Shown here: positions 1-11,457 of the stretch, piece by piece
Position numbering within the stretch: position 1 is the stretch's first letter
Layout of the letters: each line of letters begins with the position of its first letter
NCBI RefSeq assembly: GCF_005144885.1
Contig: NZ_CP039690.1
Location: 4,043,001 to 4,107,000, forward strand
Direction of reading: 5' to 3'
Source: Phreatobacter stygius
GTDB lineage: Bacteria > Pseudomonadota > Alphaproteobacteria > Rhizobiales > Phreatobacteraceae
Length of the DNA stretch: 64,000 nt
Made by a program: the position numbers and the translations under genes
The notes under the pieces: model-generated
Databases searched by the model: none
What the model was told of the DNA's origin: nothing
Seen by the model: the letters and a program-made list of their open reading frames with translations, nothing else

Positions 1-1105
1 CGCCGCCGCTGCTGCCGCCACCGCTGCTGCCGCCACCGCTGCTGCTGCCGCCACCGCTGCTGCCGCCGCCGCTGCTGCCGCCACCGCTGCTGCCGCCACC
101 GCTGCTGCCGCCACCGCTGCTGCCGCCACCGCTGCTGCCGCCGCCGCTGCTGCCGCCACCGCTGCTGCCGCCACCGCTGCTGCCGCCGCCGCTGCTGCCG
201 CCACCGCTGCTGCCGCCGCCGCTGCTGCCACCGCCGCTGCTGCCGCCACCGCTGCTGCCGCCACCGCTGCCGCCACCGCTGCTGCCACCGCCGCTGCTGC
301 CGCCACCGCTGCTGCCGCCACCGCCGCTGCCACCGCCGCCGCCGCCGCCGCTGCCACCGCCGCCGCTGCCACCGCCGCCGCCGCCGCCGCTGCCACCGCC
401 GCCGCTGCCGCCACCGCCGCTGCCGCCGCCGCCGCTGCCACCGCCGCCGCTGCCGCCACCGCCGCTTCCGCCGCCGCCGCCGCTACCACCGCCGCCGCCG
501 CCGCTACCACCGCCGCCGCTTCCGCCGCCGCCGCTACCACCGCCGCCGCTTCCGCCGCCGCCGCCGCCGCCGCCGCTTCCGCCGCCGCTGCCACCGCCGC
601 CGCCGCTTCCGCCGCCGCCGCTTCCGCCGCCGCCGCTTCCGCCGCCGCCGCTTCCGCCGCCGCTACCACCGCCGCCGCTACCACCGCCGCCGCCGCCGCT
701 ACCACCGCCGCCACTACCGCCGCCGCCGCTACCACCGCCGCCGCCGCTTCCGCCGCCGCCGCTACCACCGCCGCCGCTTCCGCCGCCGCCGCTTCCGCCG
801 CCGCCGCTACCACCGCCGCCGCTACCACCGCCGCCGCTACCGCCGCCGCCGCTACCACCGCCGCCGCTTCCGCCGCCGCCGCCGCTTCCGCCGCCGCCGC
901 TACCACCACCGCCGCCACTACCGCCGCCGCCGCTACCACCGCCGCCACCACCACCGCCGCTGCCACCACCGCCGCTGCCGCCGCCGGCGGCTACGGCATC
1001 TGAGTAGCTGGAGAACAGAAGGCTGGCGCCGACGCTGACACCGACACCGAGCGCCAGAGCAAGCGCGCTGGCGAGTGCGAATGACGTAAGACGAGACTTG
1101 GACAT
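1..1105 (-). CDS. Exported Gly/Ser-repeat protein, 3' end beyond window
   Basis: The frame starts at the ATG complementary to 1103-1105, behind an AGGGAG ribosome site, and stays open to the window edge (368 codons). Residues 1-39 form a signal peptide (MSKSR start, Ala/Leu/Val-rich core, AVAA end). From 985 leftwards every codon is Gly or Ser, 328 residues in a row. Near the N-terminus the unit is mostly GGGGS; towards the edge it becomes GGGSS, a 15-bp DNA unit. All length changes are multiples of three, so the frame is kept, which supports coding. The N-terminus is nearly identical to that of the divergent gene at 1565, so the two are paralogues. Function is unknown; a flexible cell-surface or matrix protein is a guess. 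The missing C-terminus prevents family assignment. Confidence 0.75.
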   Translation of the reverse strand, partial: MSKSRLTSFALASALALALGVGVSVGASLLFSSYSDAVAAGGGSGGGGSGGGGGGGGSGGGGSGGGGGSGGGGSGGGGGSGGGGSGGGGSGGGGSGGGGSGGGGSGGGGSGGGGSGGGGSGGGGGSGGGGSGGGGSGGGGGGSGGGGSGGGSGGGGSGGGGSGGGGSGGGGGSGGGSGGGGGGGGSGGGGSGGGGSGGGGSGGGGGGSGGGGGSGGGGSGGGGSGGGGSGGGGSGGGGSGGGGGGGSGGGGSGGGGGGGSGGGGSSGGGSSGGGSSGGGSGGGSSGGGSSGGGSSGGGSSGGGSSGGGSSGGGSSGGGSSGGGSSGGGSSGGGSSGGGSSGGGSSGGGSSGGGSSSGGGSSGGGSSGG

Positions 1106-1564
1106 GACGAACTCCCTGTCTGGGTTCGGCGACGCCCGGCATTCGTTGCTGGGAGGAAAGGTCAGGCGCCGCTACGGGGCCGTTCGGCTTTCCGTCGCCT
1201 TGAGATTGCTTTGCTGATGCATGTCTGCTTTCACGTTGCTGGCCTCGATAGTTTTACGAAAATCCCATGGAACTGGATGAACCGGCGGCGAATAGCCGGT
1301 GGCTTGCGCGCCACGACGGGGCCGCGCCGCGCCGAAGCTTGCGGCTTGCCGTGTCAGTCCCGTCCTTGCCGGCGCGGCCATCCGCGATACGGCCCCGCCA
1401 TCGCGATCACCGGCTGTCGGGCCAATGCTGAGCCGGCTTCGGTCGCGTGGGGACCGATCTCCCGCTGCCGGCGATGAACCAGTTCCGAGCCAGGAGCGAC
1501 CAATGGTCATGGCCCTGCCCGGCGATCCAGCCCGGTTACGCCTCAATCAGGAAGGGAACACACC
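1106..1564. other. Divergent intergenic region between two Gly-rich genes
   Basis: This 459-bp stretch must hold the promoters of the two divergent exported Gly-rich genes. The overlapping frames in it lack ribosome sites and look like composition artefacts. A locally AT-richer patch lies around 1200-1275. No convincing promoter hexamers, operator or RNA structure could be assigned by eye. Confidence 0.5.
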
Positions 1565-1858
1565 ATGTCGAAGTCTCGTTTCACATCGATGGCCCTGGCC
1601 GGCGCGTTCGCGGTCGGGCTCGGCATCGCTTTTTCCGGCATCGCGCAGGCGCAGAATGGCGGCGGTGGTGGCGGCGGCGCGGGCGGCGGCAGCGGCGGAG
1701 ACGGCAATGCCGGCTTTGTCGTCGATGGCATCAGCGCCGTGTCAAATCAGAACGGTCGTGGTCGCGGTCCCGCGCTGGCGCCAGCCGCCACCGAAATGGC
1801 GTGCCACTACAATGTTCACGGCATTGCCTATCGCTGCGAGCGTGTCGGCCGCCGCTGA
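1565..1858 (+). CDS. Small exported glycine-rich protein with C-terminal Cys pair
   Basis: This 97-residue protein has a GAAGGGA ribosome site and a signal peptide (residues 1-29, ending AQA). A Gly-rich block follows at about 32-47, then the sequence DGNAGF, a Gln/Arg/Pro-rich middle and a C-terminal module with two cysteines ten residues apart, the second in CER. The same order of signal, Gly run, DGNAGF and paired Cys ending in CER occurs in the next gene, at 2157. The signal peptide matches that of the divergent repeat gene almost residue for residue. It is predicted to be periplasmic or secreted, possibly with one disulfide. No known family was recognised. It is monocistronic, since a strong terminator follows. 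Confidence 0.75.
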   Translation: MSKSRFTSMALAGAFAVGLGIAFSGIAQAQNGGGGGGGAGGGSGGDGNAGFVVDGISAVSNQNGRGRGPALAPAATEMACHYNVHGIAYRCERVGRR

Positions 1859-1881
1859 ATGCAGGCAGCCAGACTGAGATG

Positions 1882-1912
1882 GGCGGCGGAGCGATCCGCC
1901 GCCTTTCTTGTT
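1882..1912 (+). terminator. Intrinsic terminator after first small Gly-rich gene
   Basis: A perfect 9-bp stem (GGCGGCGGA at 1882-1890 with TCCGCCGCC at 1895-1903) closes a GCGA tetraloop and is followed by TTTCTTGTT. It lies 23 bp after the stop codon. Confidence 0.85.
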
Positions 1913-2156
1913 GCGGCCTGTGCACGGCCGGCCCCGGTTCGGGCCGCGGCCAGGAGTGCTGGCACACGGCACGCGATCGACGTTGGTTCGCCCCAACCGT
2001 CATCGGCACCTTCCGGTTCGGGCGGCAAGAATTCGTCCGAGAATCGCCAAGGACGAGATTTTTCGGTGAACCCTTTTGCCGGCCACCACCACCCATGTTC
2101 ATCGGACCGCTTCGCCATTCCGCGACGGTGACCGCCCCTGAAACGGAGATACCAAC

Positions 2157-2438
2157 ATGTTGAAATCGCGTTCCAATTCGACTCTCCTCGCCGGCGCGCT
2201 CGCGCTTGCACTCGCCGCCTCCTTCTCCGGCCTGGCCGAAGCTCGCGGCGGCGGTGGCGGCGGTGGTGGCGGCGGTGACGGCAACGCCGGCTTCCTGGCG
2301 CTGGAGCCGACCATCAGCCAGGTCAACATCCCGCCGAGCCGCGCCCGCGGGTCCGGCGTGACGGCTGCCACCGCCGAGGGCTGCGTGGTCTATTATCATC
2401 GCTACTTGGGTCCGATCTGCGAGCGTGGTCAGCGCTGA
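2157..2438 (+). CDS. Small exported glycine-rich protein, paralogue of the gene at 1565
   Basis: This 93-residue protein has a signal peptide (1-29, ending AEA), a run of ten glycines at about 31-40 and then DGNAGF. A short Pro/Arg segment is followed by a C-terminal module with cysteines eleven residues apart, the second again in CER. An ACGGAGA ribosome site precedes the ATG. It matches the preceding gene in architecture but has diverged outside the Gly run, DGNAGF and CER, so the duplication is older than the near-identity of the other two signal peptides suggests for that pair. It has its own promoter region (about 300 bp) and its own terminator. The function is unknown and I do not assign one. 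Confidence 0.75.
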   Translation: MLKSRSNSTLLAGALALALAASFSGLAEARGGGGGGGGGGDGNAGFLALEPTISQVNIPPSRARGSGVTAATAEGCVVYYHRYLGPICERGQR

Positions 2439-2495
2439 CATCTTCGCCGCGGACCGGGTTCCCTCAGGTCCAGGTTCGTTCTGGACCAAGACAAG

Positions 2496-2525
2496 AAGCG
2501 GCGGGGCAACCCGCCGCTTTTCGTT
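2496..2525 (+). terminator. Intrinsic terminator after second small Gly-rich gene
   Basis: AAGCGGCGGG (2496-2505) pairs perfectly with CCCGCCGCTT (2510-2519) around a GCAA tetraloop and runs into TTTTCGTT. Confidence 0.88.
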
Positions 2526-2684
2526 GTGCCCCCCGATATCGACGAACCGCCAAACGCGGCACAAATCGCTCCATCGGGATCGGGCTGAAATATTCGATGG
2601 CGTGTCGAACCTTTTTTGGAGCCACCGCGACCCATGGATAACCGGAGCGGCTGGACGCTCCGCAACCTCTCAAGGAGACCGACC

Positions 2685-2945
2685 ATGACCCGCTTCAAGA
2701 CCCTCGCTCTCGCCGCCGTCGCCGCCGTCACCCTGTCCGTCGCCGCCGCGCCGAAGGCAGAGGCCCGCTACTTCCCCTGGGGCGCCGTCGCCGCCGGTGC
2801 GGTGGTTGGCGGTGCTGCCCTCGCCATTGCCGGATCCCGCGCCTATGCCGCGCCGGTCTACGACTACGGCGACTGCTATACCGCTCGCCGCTGGGTCGAC
2901 ACCCCCTATGGCCCGGCTCTGCGCCGCGTTCGCGTCTGCGACTGA
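2685..2945 (+). CDS. Small exported protein of unknown function
   Basis: The 86-residue protein starts at the ATG preceded by AAGGAG (2672-2677). A signal peptide (1-28, ending in AEA) is followed by a short Ala/Gly/Val hydrophobic stretch (about 33-49) and a C-terminal tail with two cysteines (DCYTARRW ... RVCD). The hydrophobic segment could be a membrane anchor or a glycine-zipper-like stretch. It resembles the small exported proteins common in Hyphomicrobiales but lacks the DGNAGF and CER marks of its neighbours. It is therefore a neighbour in kind, probably not a close paralogue. It ends before a bidirectional terminator shared with lpdA. Confidence 0.7.
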   Translation: MTRFKTLALAAVAAVTLSVAAAPKAEARYFPWGAVAAGAVVGGAALAIAGSRAYAAPVYDYGDCYTARRWVDTPYGPALRRVRVCD

Positions 2946-3033
2946 TCGCAGAACCGGATCGCCCTTCAAACTCCTGATATGCCTGGAACCCTGGCGCGAG
3001 CCGGGGTTCTTGGCGTCCGATGGATCCGCCGAC

Positions 3034-3068
3034 AAAAAAGCCCCGGTCCTGAGACCGGGGCCTTTGCA
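3034..3068. terminator. Bidirectional terminator between convergent genes
   Basis: A perfect 9-bp stem (GCCCCGGTC at 3040-3048 with GACCGGGGC at 3053-3061) has a CTGA loop. Six A residues lie to its left (U-run on the minus strand) and CTTTGCATTTT to its right. It can serve the exported protein gene on the left and the lpdA end of the TCA operon on the right. Confidence 0.85.
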
Positions 3069-3086
3069 TTTTGGGCTCGGCAGCCG

Positions 3087-4484
3087 TCAGGTATGGATGG
3101 CGCGCTTGTCGACGGCGAGAGCCGCCTCCTTGACCGCCTCCGACATGGTCGGATGGGCATGGGTCGAACGCGCGAGGTCTTCGGAAGATCCGCCGAACTC
3201 CATCAGCACGACGGCCTCGTGGATCATCTCGCCGGCACCCGCGCCCAGGATATGGACGCCCAGCACCTTATCGGTCGCGGCATCGGCGAGCACCTTGACG
3301 AAACCATCGGTCGAGCGGTTCGCCCGTGCGCGGCCATTGGCGGTGAACGGGAACTTGCCGACATTGTAGCTGATGCCGGCCGCCTTCAGATCCTCTTCCG
3401 ACTGGCCGACGGTCGCGACCTCCGGCCAAGTGTAGACGACGCCCGGAATGCAGTCATAGTTCACATGGCCGGCCTTGCCGGCGAGGATTTCGGCGACCGC
3501 GATGCCCTCGTCCTCGGCCTTGTGGGCGAGCATGGGGCCACGCACCACGTCGCCGATGGCATAGATGCCCGGCACATTGCTGGCAAAATGGTTGTCGATG
3601 ACGACCCGGCCGCGCTCGAGCGCGACGCCGGCCGCCTCGAGGCCGAGATTTTCGGTGAACGGCCGCCGGCCGATCGCCACCAGCACGACATCGGCCTCGA
3701 TGGTCTGGGCGTTGCCGCCGGCCGCCGGCTCGACGGTGAGCGACACGCCCTTCTTCGAGGCCTTGGCGCCGGTCACCTTGGAGGCGAGCTGGAAGGTGAT
3801 GCCCTGCTTGCCCATCAGGCGCTGGAACTGCTTGGCGACTTCCGCATCGGTGCCGGGCAGCACACGATCGAGATATTCGACGACATGAACCTCGCTGCCG
3901 AGACGCCGCCAGACCGAGCCGAGCTCGAGGCCGATCACGCCCGCGCCGATTACCACCAGCTTGCCCGGTACCTTGTCGAGCTCGAGCGCGCCTTCCGACG
4001 AGACGATCTGCTTTTCGTCGATGGCGACGCCGGGCAGCGGGGTCACTTCGGACCCGGTGGCGATGACGATGTTCTTGGTCTCCAGAACCTGGGTCTTGCC
4101 GTCATCGGCGGTCACCTGAACCTTGCCGGCGCCCAGGATCGTGCCGGTGCCGGTGAAGCTCTCGATCTTGTTCTTCTTGAACAGGAAGGCGACGCCGTTG
4201 ACGTTGGCGTCGACCGTCTCCTGCTTGTGCGTCATCATCTGCTTCAGGTTCAGTTTCGGCTTCGGCACCTCGATGCCGAAGGCCGCGAAACCGTGACCGG
4301 CTTCATTGAACAGTTCCGAGGCATGCAGCAGTGCCTTCGACGGAATGCAGCCGATATTCAGGCAGGTGCCGCCATGGGTCTTGCGCTTCTCGACCACCGC
4401 GACCTTGAGGCCGAGCTGGGCGGCGCGGATGGCGCAGACATAGCCGCCGGGGCCGGTGCCGATGACGATGAGGTCGTAGGACAT
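3087..4484 (-). CDS. lpdA: Dihydrolipoyl dehydrogenase (E3)
   Basis: This 465-residue protein has the usual length for the family. It reoxidises the lipoyl groups of 2-oxo-acid dehydrogenase complexes, passing electrons through FAD and a disulfide to NAD+. The sequence shows the FAD-binding GTGPGG at 9-14 and the redox pair C41/C46 in GGTCLNIGCIPSK. It also shows the NAD-binding GAGVIGLELG in the middle and the C-terminal HAHPTMSE that carries the catalytic His. It is the last gene of the mdh-suc operon and so most likely serves the 2-oxoglutarate dehydrogenase encoded upstream. A copy for pyruvate dehydrogenase would be elsewhere. Confidence 0.97.
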   Translation of the reverse strand: MSYDLIVIGTGPGGYVCAIRAAQLGLKVAVVEKRKTHGGTCLNIGCIPSKALLHASELFNEAGHGFAAFGIEVPKPKLNLKQMMTHKQETVDANVNGVAFLFKKNKIESFTGTGTILGAGKVQVTADDGKTQVLETKNIVIATGSEVTPLPGVAIDEKQIVSSEGALELDKVPGKLVVIGAGVIGLELGSVWRRLGSEVHVVEYLDRVLPGTDAEVAKQFQRLMGKQGITFQLASKVTGAKASKKGVSLTVEPAAGGNAQTIEADVVLVAIGRRPFTENLGLEAAGVALERGRVVIDNHFASNVPGIYAIGDVVRGPMLAHKAEDEGIAVAEILAGKAGHVNYDCIPGVVYTWPEVATVGQSEEDLKAAGISYNVGKFPFTANGRARANRSTDGFVKVLADAATDKVLGVHILGAGAGEMIHEAVVLMEFGGSSEDLARSTHAHPTMSEAVKEAALAVDKRAIHT

Positions 4485-4521
4485 GAATGTCAGTCTCCGG
4501 GTGGGGGGTGAGGCGGCGCCG

Positions 4522-5268
4522 TCAGCGTCCGCCCGACACCGTGATGGTGGTTCCGGTCGTGTAGGAGGCCTCGTCCGACATCAGCCAGAGCACGGCGGCG
4601 GCGACCTCGTCGGCGGAGCCGCCGCGCTTCATCGGGATCAGATCGCGAAACCGCTCGACCCGGTCGGGCACGCCGGCGCTGGCATGGATCTCGGTATCGA
4701 TCAGGCCCGGGCGCACCGCGTTGACGCGGATGCCTTCGGCCGCGACCTCCTTGGCAAGGCCAATGGTGAAGCTGTCGATCGCGCCCTTGGAGGCGGCATA
4801 GTCGACGAATTCATTGGGTGAGCCGAGCACCGAGGCGACCGAGCCCATGTTGACGATGGTGCCGCCCTTGCCGCCATGGGCGGTCGACATCCGGCGTACC
4901 GCCTCGCGGGCGCACAGGATCGAGCCGACCACGTTGATCGCCATCATGCGGGTCAGCCGCGCGGCGGAGAATTGGTCGACCCGCGATTTCTGGTCGACGA
5001 CGCCGGCATTGTTGATCAGGCCGGCCAATGTCCCGAGCTTGTCGGCCGCGGCGAAAATCGCCAGCACGTCCTGTTCGACGGCAACGTCGCCCTTGACCGC
5101 GACAGCCTGCCCGCCGGCACCGGTAATGGCCGCGACCACCTCATCGGCAGCCGCTGCGTTGGACGCATAATTGACCACCACGGCATGGCCGCGCGCGGCC
5201 GCCATGATGGCGCAGGAGCGGCCGATGCCCCTGCCGGCGCCGGTGACGATGACGACTCCCTTGGACAT
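4522..5268 (-). CDS. SDR family NAD(P)-dependent oxidoreductase
   Basis: This is a classical short-chain dehydrogenase of 248 residues. It has the cofactor motif TGAGRGIG (9-16), NNAG near residue 88, and the active-site Tyr and Lys in YAASK near 157. The start MSKGVV is chosen because the frame upstream of it overlaps the next gene and has no SDR sequence. The sequence resembles 3-oxoacyl-ACP reductase (FabG-like) and glucose-dehydrogenase-like SDRs, but the substrate cannot be read. It sits between the lipoprotein gene and lpdA in the TCA operon, all on the same strand with short gaps, so it is probably co-transcribed. Confidence 0.88.
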   Translation of the reverse strand: MSKGVVIVTGAGRGIGRSCAIMAAARGHAVVVNYASNAAAADEVVAAITGAGGQAVAVKGDVAVEQDVLAIFAAADKLGTLAGLINNAGVVDQKSRVDQFSAARLTRMMAINVVGSILCAREAVRRMSTAHGGKGGTIVNMGSVASVLGSPNEFVDYAASKGAIDSFTIGLAKEVAAEGIRVNAVRPGLIDTEIHASAGVPDRVERFRDLIPMKRGGSADEVAAAVLWLMSDEASYTTGTTITVSGGR

Positions 5269-5324
5269 CAGCTGCTCGCTTTCGAAGATCGGGATGAAAA
5301 GAACCAGGGCGTCGCGCCGGGCGT

Positions 5325-5693
5325 CTAGCCACGCACCGAGATGGGCGGATGGACCGGATCGGTGGTGCGGCAATCGCGGGTCACGCGCGGGCGCGGATAG
5401 TCGCGGGCGAGCGCGCAATAATAGCCCTCGCGAATACGCCTGACCGTGATCAGCCGATGCCGGCCCGACACCTCCAGGATTTCGATGTCGTCGGGCCCGC
5501 GCTGGCCGACCGTCAGCCGCTGGGCGCCGGGCAGCCAGGCCAGTTCGAAGCGCGTGCAATTGCGGTCGAACATGAAGCCGGACGAGCCGACCACCAGGCA
5601 GGCGCCTGGTCCGGCGCGGAAATCGTCATAGGGCGGAATGGCGCAGGCCGAGAGACCGGCCATCGCCACGGCGGCAACAACAAGGGCTCTCAC
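5325..5693 (-). CDS. Small lipoprotein of unknown function
   Basis: The 122-residue product starts with a hydrophobic leader and a lipobox LSAC with the lipidated Cys at 17, so it is predicted to be a membrane-anchored periplasmic lipoprotein. The mature part has further cysteines and a basic C-terminal half. I recognise no domain. Its start overlaps the stop of the upstream VOC gene by four bases (ATGA), which indicates translational coupling. Confidence 0.72.
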   Translation of the reverse strand: MRALVVAAVAMAGLSACAIPPYDDFRAGPGACLVVGSSGFMFDRNCTRFELAWLPGAQRLTVGQRGPDDIEILEVSGRHRLITVRRIREGYYCALARDYPRPRVTRDCRTTDPVHPPISVRG

Positions 5694-6133
5694 TCGAACC
5701 GTCCTTCCGTCTTGGACGGCAGCGGCGCGCCGAGCGACCAGGAATGGCCGAACGGATCCTTGAGCCGGCCGTAACGCATGTCCCAGAACGTATCGGAGGC
5801 CGGCATGGTGACGGTCGCGCCGGCACGCGCGGCGCGTGCCATCGCCGCATCGACCTCGGCCGGGCTGTTCAGGTTGACGTGAACCGTGACGGTGGTGCCG
5901 CCGAGCATCGGCGGCGCCGCGACGTCGTTGCCATGTTCCGGGAAGTGATCGGACAGCATGATCTGCGCGCCGAAGACGCTGAGCGTGGCGTGGAGCAGGC
6001 GCTTGCCGTCCTCCGCCATTTGCTGAAACGCCGGGGTCGCGCCAAACGCCTTTTCGTAGAAGGCGATCGCCTCGAGCCCACCCGAAACCGTGAGGTAGAC
6101 CTCGATCGGCGCGAAGGATGGGCTCTCGGCCAT
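5690..6133 (-). CDS. VOC (glyoxalase/PhnB-like) family protein
   Basis: The protein has 147 residues. The pattern EVYLTVSGGLEAIAFYEKAF at the start, a central strand set with IMLSDHFPE, and the ending KDPFGHSWSLG are typical of PhnB-type members of the vicinal oxygen chelate fold. Many of these are of unknown substrate. Despite the PhnB name there is no link to the phosphonate cluster 20 kb away. It lies 25 bp after odhB in the TCA operon. Confidence 0.85.
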   Translation of the reverse strand: MAESPSFAPIEVYLTVSGGLEAIAFYEKAFGATPAFQQMAEDGKRLLHATLSVFGAQIMLSDHFPEHGNDVAAPPMLGGTTVTVHVNLNSPAEVDAAMARAARAGATVTMPASDTFWDMRYGRLKDPFGHSWSLGAPLPSKTEGRFE

Positions 6134-6158
6134 GACGTCGTCTCCGCTGGTTGCCGGC

Positions 6159-7391
6159 TTAGAGATCCATCACCAGGCGCGCCGGATCTTCCAGGCTTTC
6201 CTTGATACGGACGAGGAAGGTCACCGCCTCCTTGCCGTCGACGATACGGTGGTCATAGGACACCGCCAGATACATCATCGGCCGGATCTCGATCTTGCCG
6301 GCGACCACCACCGGCCGTTCCTGGATCTTGTGCATGCCCAGGATGCCGGATTGCGGCGCGTTGAGGATCGGCGTCGACATCAGCGAGCCGTAGACCCCGC
6401 CATTCGAGATGGTGAAGGTGCCGCCCTGCATCTCGTCGATCTTCAACTGGCCGTCGCGGGCCCGCCGGCCGAAATCGGCAATGGTCTTCTCGATCTGGGC
6501 GATGCCCATCTGGTCGGCGTCGCGCACCACCGGAACCACCAGGCCCTTGTCGGTGCCGACGGCCACGCCGATGTGGCAGAAGTTCTTGTAGATGATGTCG
6601 GTGCCGTCGATCTCGGCATTGACCGCCGGGATGTCCTTCAGCGCCTGCACGCAGGCGCGCACGAAGAAGCCCATGAAGCCGAGCTTGGTGCCGTGCTTCT
6701 TCTCGAACAGGTCCTTGTACTGGCTGCGCAGCGCCATCAGCTGCGACATGTCGACCTCGTTGAACGTGGTCAGCATGGCGGCGTTGTTCTGGGCTTCCTT
6801 CAGCCGGCGCGCGATGGTCTGGCGCAGCTTGGTCATGCGCACGCGCTCTTCGCGCGGCGCATCGGCGGCCGGTGAAGCGGGACGCGCGGCGGCCGGCACC
6901 GGGCTGGCCGGGGCGGGCGCCGAGACGCCGGCGGCGATCGCCGCCAGCATGTCGCCCTTGGTCACCCGGCCGTCCTTGCCGGTGGCGGTGGCGGCCGACG
7001 GGCTGACACCGCTTTCGGCGGCGATGCGCGCGACCGCCGGGCCGTTGTCGACGCTGCGGGCCGGATGGGGCGCAGCGGCGGGAGCTGGCGCAGGAGCGGC
7101 GGTGGCGGCCGGGGCAGGGGCGGCGGCCTTGGGCGCGGGCGCCGCCGCCGCGGCACCCTCGGCGATCTGGCCGAGCAGGGCCTGGACGCCGACGGTGGTG
7201 CCGGAATCGGCGACGATTTCGGTCAGAGTGCCCGAGGCCGGCGCATTGACCTCGAGGGTCACCTTGTCGGTTTCCAGCTCGACCAGTGGTTCGTCCTGCT
7301 TCACGGCTTCGCCGGGCTTCTTGAACCACTTGGCGACGGTCGCTTCGGTGACCGATTCGCCGAGCGTTGGAACGCGGATTTCGGTGGCCAT
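6159..7391 (-). CDS. odhB: 2-oxoglutarate dehydrogenase E2, dihydrolipoyl succinyltransferase
   Basis: The 410-residue protein has three parts. An N-terminal lipoyl domain carries the lipoylated K43 in [10 protein letters not shown] linker rich in Ala and Pro (about 78-112) is followed by a peripheral subunit-binding domain (about 118-148). The C-terminal acyltransferase domain has the catalytic [13 protein letters not shown]. It transfers the succinyl group to CoA and forms the core of the complex with SucA and LpdA. The gene follows sucA after 53 bp that contain a small hairpin. Confidence 0.97.
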   Translation of the reverse strand: MATEIRVPTLGESVTEATVAKWFKKPGEAVKQDEPLVELETDKVTLEVNAPASGTLTEIVADSGTTVGVQALLGQIAEGAAAAAPAPKAAAPAPAATAAPAPAPAAAPHPARSVDNGPAVARIAAESGVSPSAATATGKDGRVTKGDMLAAIAAGVSAPAPASPVPAAARPASPAADAPREERVRMTKLRQTIARRLKEAQNNAAMLTTFNEVDMSQLMALRSQYKDLFEKKHGTKLGFMGFFVRACVQALKDIPAVNAEIDGTDIIYKNFCHIGVAVGTDKGLVVPVVRDADQMGIAQIEKTIADFGRRARDGQLKIDEMQGGTFTISNGGVYGSLMSTPILNAPQSGILGMHKIQERPVVVAGKIEIRPMMYLAVSYDHRIVDGKEAVTFLVRIKESLEDPARLVMDL

Positions 7392-7421
7392 GGAATATCG
7401 TCCTCAACGAGAATGTTCAGA

Positions 7422-7439
7422 CCCGGCCCGATGGCCGGG
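7422..7439. repeat. Intercistronic hairpin between sucA and odhB
   Basis: CCCGGCC (7422-7428) and GGCCGGG (7433-7439) form a 7-bp stem with a CGAT loop, just downstream of the sucA stop on the minus strand. There is no U-tract, so it is more likely an mRNA stability or processing structure than a terminator. Confidence 0.5.
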
Positions 7440-7444
7440 CGGGA

Positions 7445-10411
<2,967 letters not shown>

Positions 10412-10498
10412 GATCGGTTCCTGCAGCGTTCTGGATCGCGGGCGGCGTGGTCGGTCCGCACTTCAATCGAACGCCTTATGGCGTCTTCTTCGGTGGTG

Positions 10499-10525
10499 GA
10501 AATCGGCCGGAAGCTGGCCGATTTC
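10499..10525. repeat. Intercistronic hairpin between sucD and sucA
   Basis: A perfect 10-bp inverted repeat (GAAATCGGCC at 10499-10508, GGCCGATTTC at 10516-10525) has a 7-nt loop. It sits in the 132-bp gap between sucD and sucA. On the transcribed minus strand it is not followed by U residues. A role in RNA processing or partial attenuation is inferred. Confidence 0.6.
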
Positions 10526-10543
10526 TTGTTCGTTCGGAGCGCC

Positions 10544-11434
10544 TCAGCGCTTTTTCTTCAGAAGGTCGACCAGCGTCTTGCCGAGCCTCGCCGGTGACGG
10601 CGAGACGCGGATGCCGGCGGCCTCCATGGCGGCGATCTTGTCGTCGGCGCCGCCCTTGCCGCCCGAGATGATCGCACCGGCATGGCCCATGCGGCGGCCG
10701 GGAGGCGCGGTGCGGCCGGCGATGAAGCCGACCATCGGCTTCTTGCGGCCGCGCTTGGCCTCGTCCCGGATGAACTGGGCGGCATCTTCCTCCGCCGAGC
10801 CGCCGATCTCGCCGATCATCACGATCGACTCGGTCTTCGGATCGGCCAGGAACATTTCCAGCATGTCGATGAATTCGGTGCCCTTGACCGGATCGCCGCC
10901 GATGCCGACCGCGGTGGTCTGGCCGAGGCCTTCCTGGGTGGTCTGGAACACCGCTTCATAGGTCAGCGTGCCCGAGCGCGAGACGATGCCGACATTGCCC
11001 TTCTTGAAGATATTGGCCGGCATGATGCCGATCTTCGATTCGCCGGCGGTGACGACACCCGGGCAGTTCGGGCCGATCAGCCGCGATTTCGAGCCTTCCA
11101 GCGCGCGCTTGACCTTGATCATGTCCTGCACCGGAATGCCCTCGGTGATGCAGATGATCAGCGGGATCTCGGCATCGATCGCCTCGCAGATGGCATCCGC
11201 GGCGCCCGGCGGCGGCACATAGACCACCGAAGCGTCGGCGCCGGTCTTGTCGCGCGCCTCGGCCACCGTATCGAACACCGGCAGATTGAGATGGATCTGG
11301 CCGCCTTTGCCCGGAGCAACGCCGCCGACCATCTTGGTGCCATAGGCGATCGCCTGCTCGGAATGGAACGTGCCATTCTTGCCGGTGAAGCCCTGGGTGA
11401 TGACCTTCGTCTTCTTAGTGATGAGAATGGACAT
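10544..11434 (-). CDS. sucD: Succinate-CoA ligase, alpha subunit
   Basis: This 296-residue subunit binds CoA and is phosphorylated during the reversible conversion of succinyl-CoA to succinate with formation of a nucleoside triphosphate. Visible motifs are [14 protein letters not shown] near the N-terminus, GPNCPGVV at about 121-128, and the phosphohistidine H251 in [13 protein letters not shown]. The gene lies downstream of sucC, but here a small membrane-protein gene separates the two, unlike the usual tight sucCD pair. Confidence 0.97.
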   Translation of the reverse strand: MSILITKKTKVITQGFTGKNGTFHSEQAIAYGTKMVGGVAPGKGGQIHLNLPVFDTVAEARDKTGADASVVYVPPPGAADAICEAIDAEIPLIICITEGIPVQDMIKVKRALEGSKSRLIGPNCPGVVTAGESKIGIMPANIFKKGNVGIVSRSGTLTYEAVFQTTQEGLGQTTAVGIGGDPVKGTEFIDMLEMFLADPKTESIVMIGEIGGSAEEDAAQFIRDEAKRGRKKPMVGFIAGRTAPPGRRMGHAGAIISGGKGGADDKIAAMEAAGIRVSPSPARLGKTLVDLLKKKR

Positions 11435-11457
11435 TCATTGCTCCTTTGCGGTGACGC

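Noticed and set aside
1-985. Regular short repeats as a possible CRISPR array or microsatellite without function
   Set aside because: There are no unique spacers, and the repeats stay in one Gly/Ser frame behind a signal peptide and ribosome site, so a coding repeat is the better reading.
2979-4511. Long open frame on the plus strand opposite lpdA
   Set aside because: It is the mirror of a well-matched lpdA in GC-rich DNA; its residues are Gly/Asp/His/Arg-rich with no domain.
5690-6133. PhnB-like protein as part of phosphonate metabolism
   Set aside because: PhnB is a VOC-fold name only; the gene is inside the TCA operon and far from the phn genes.
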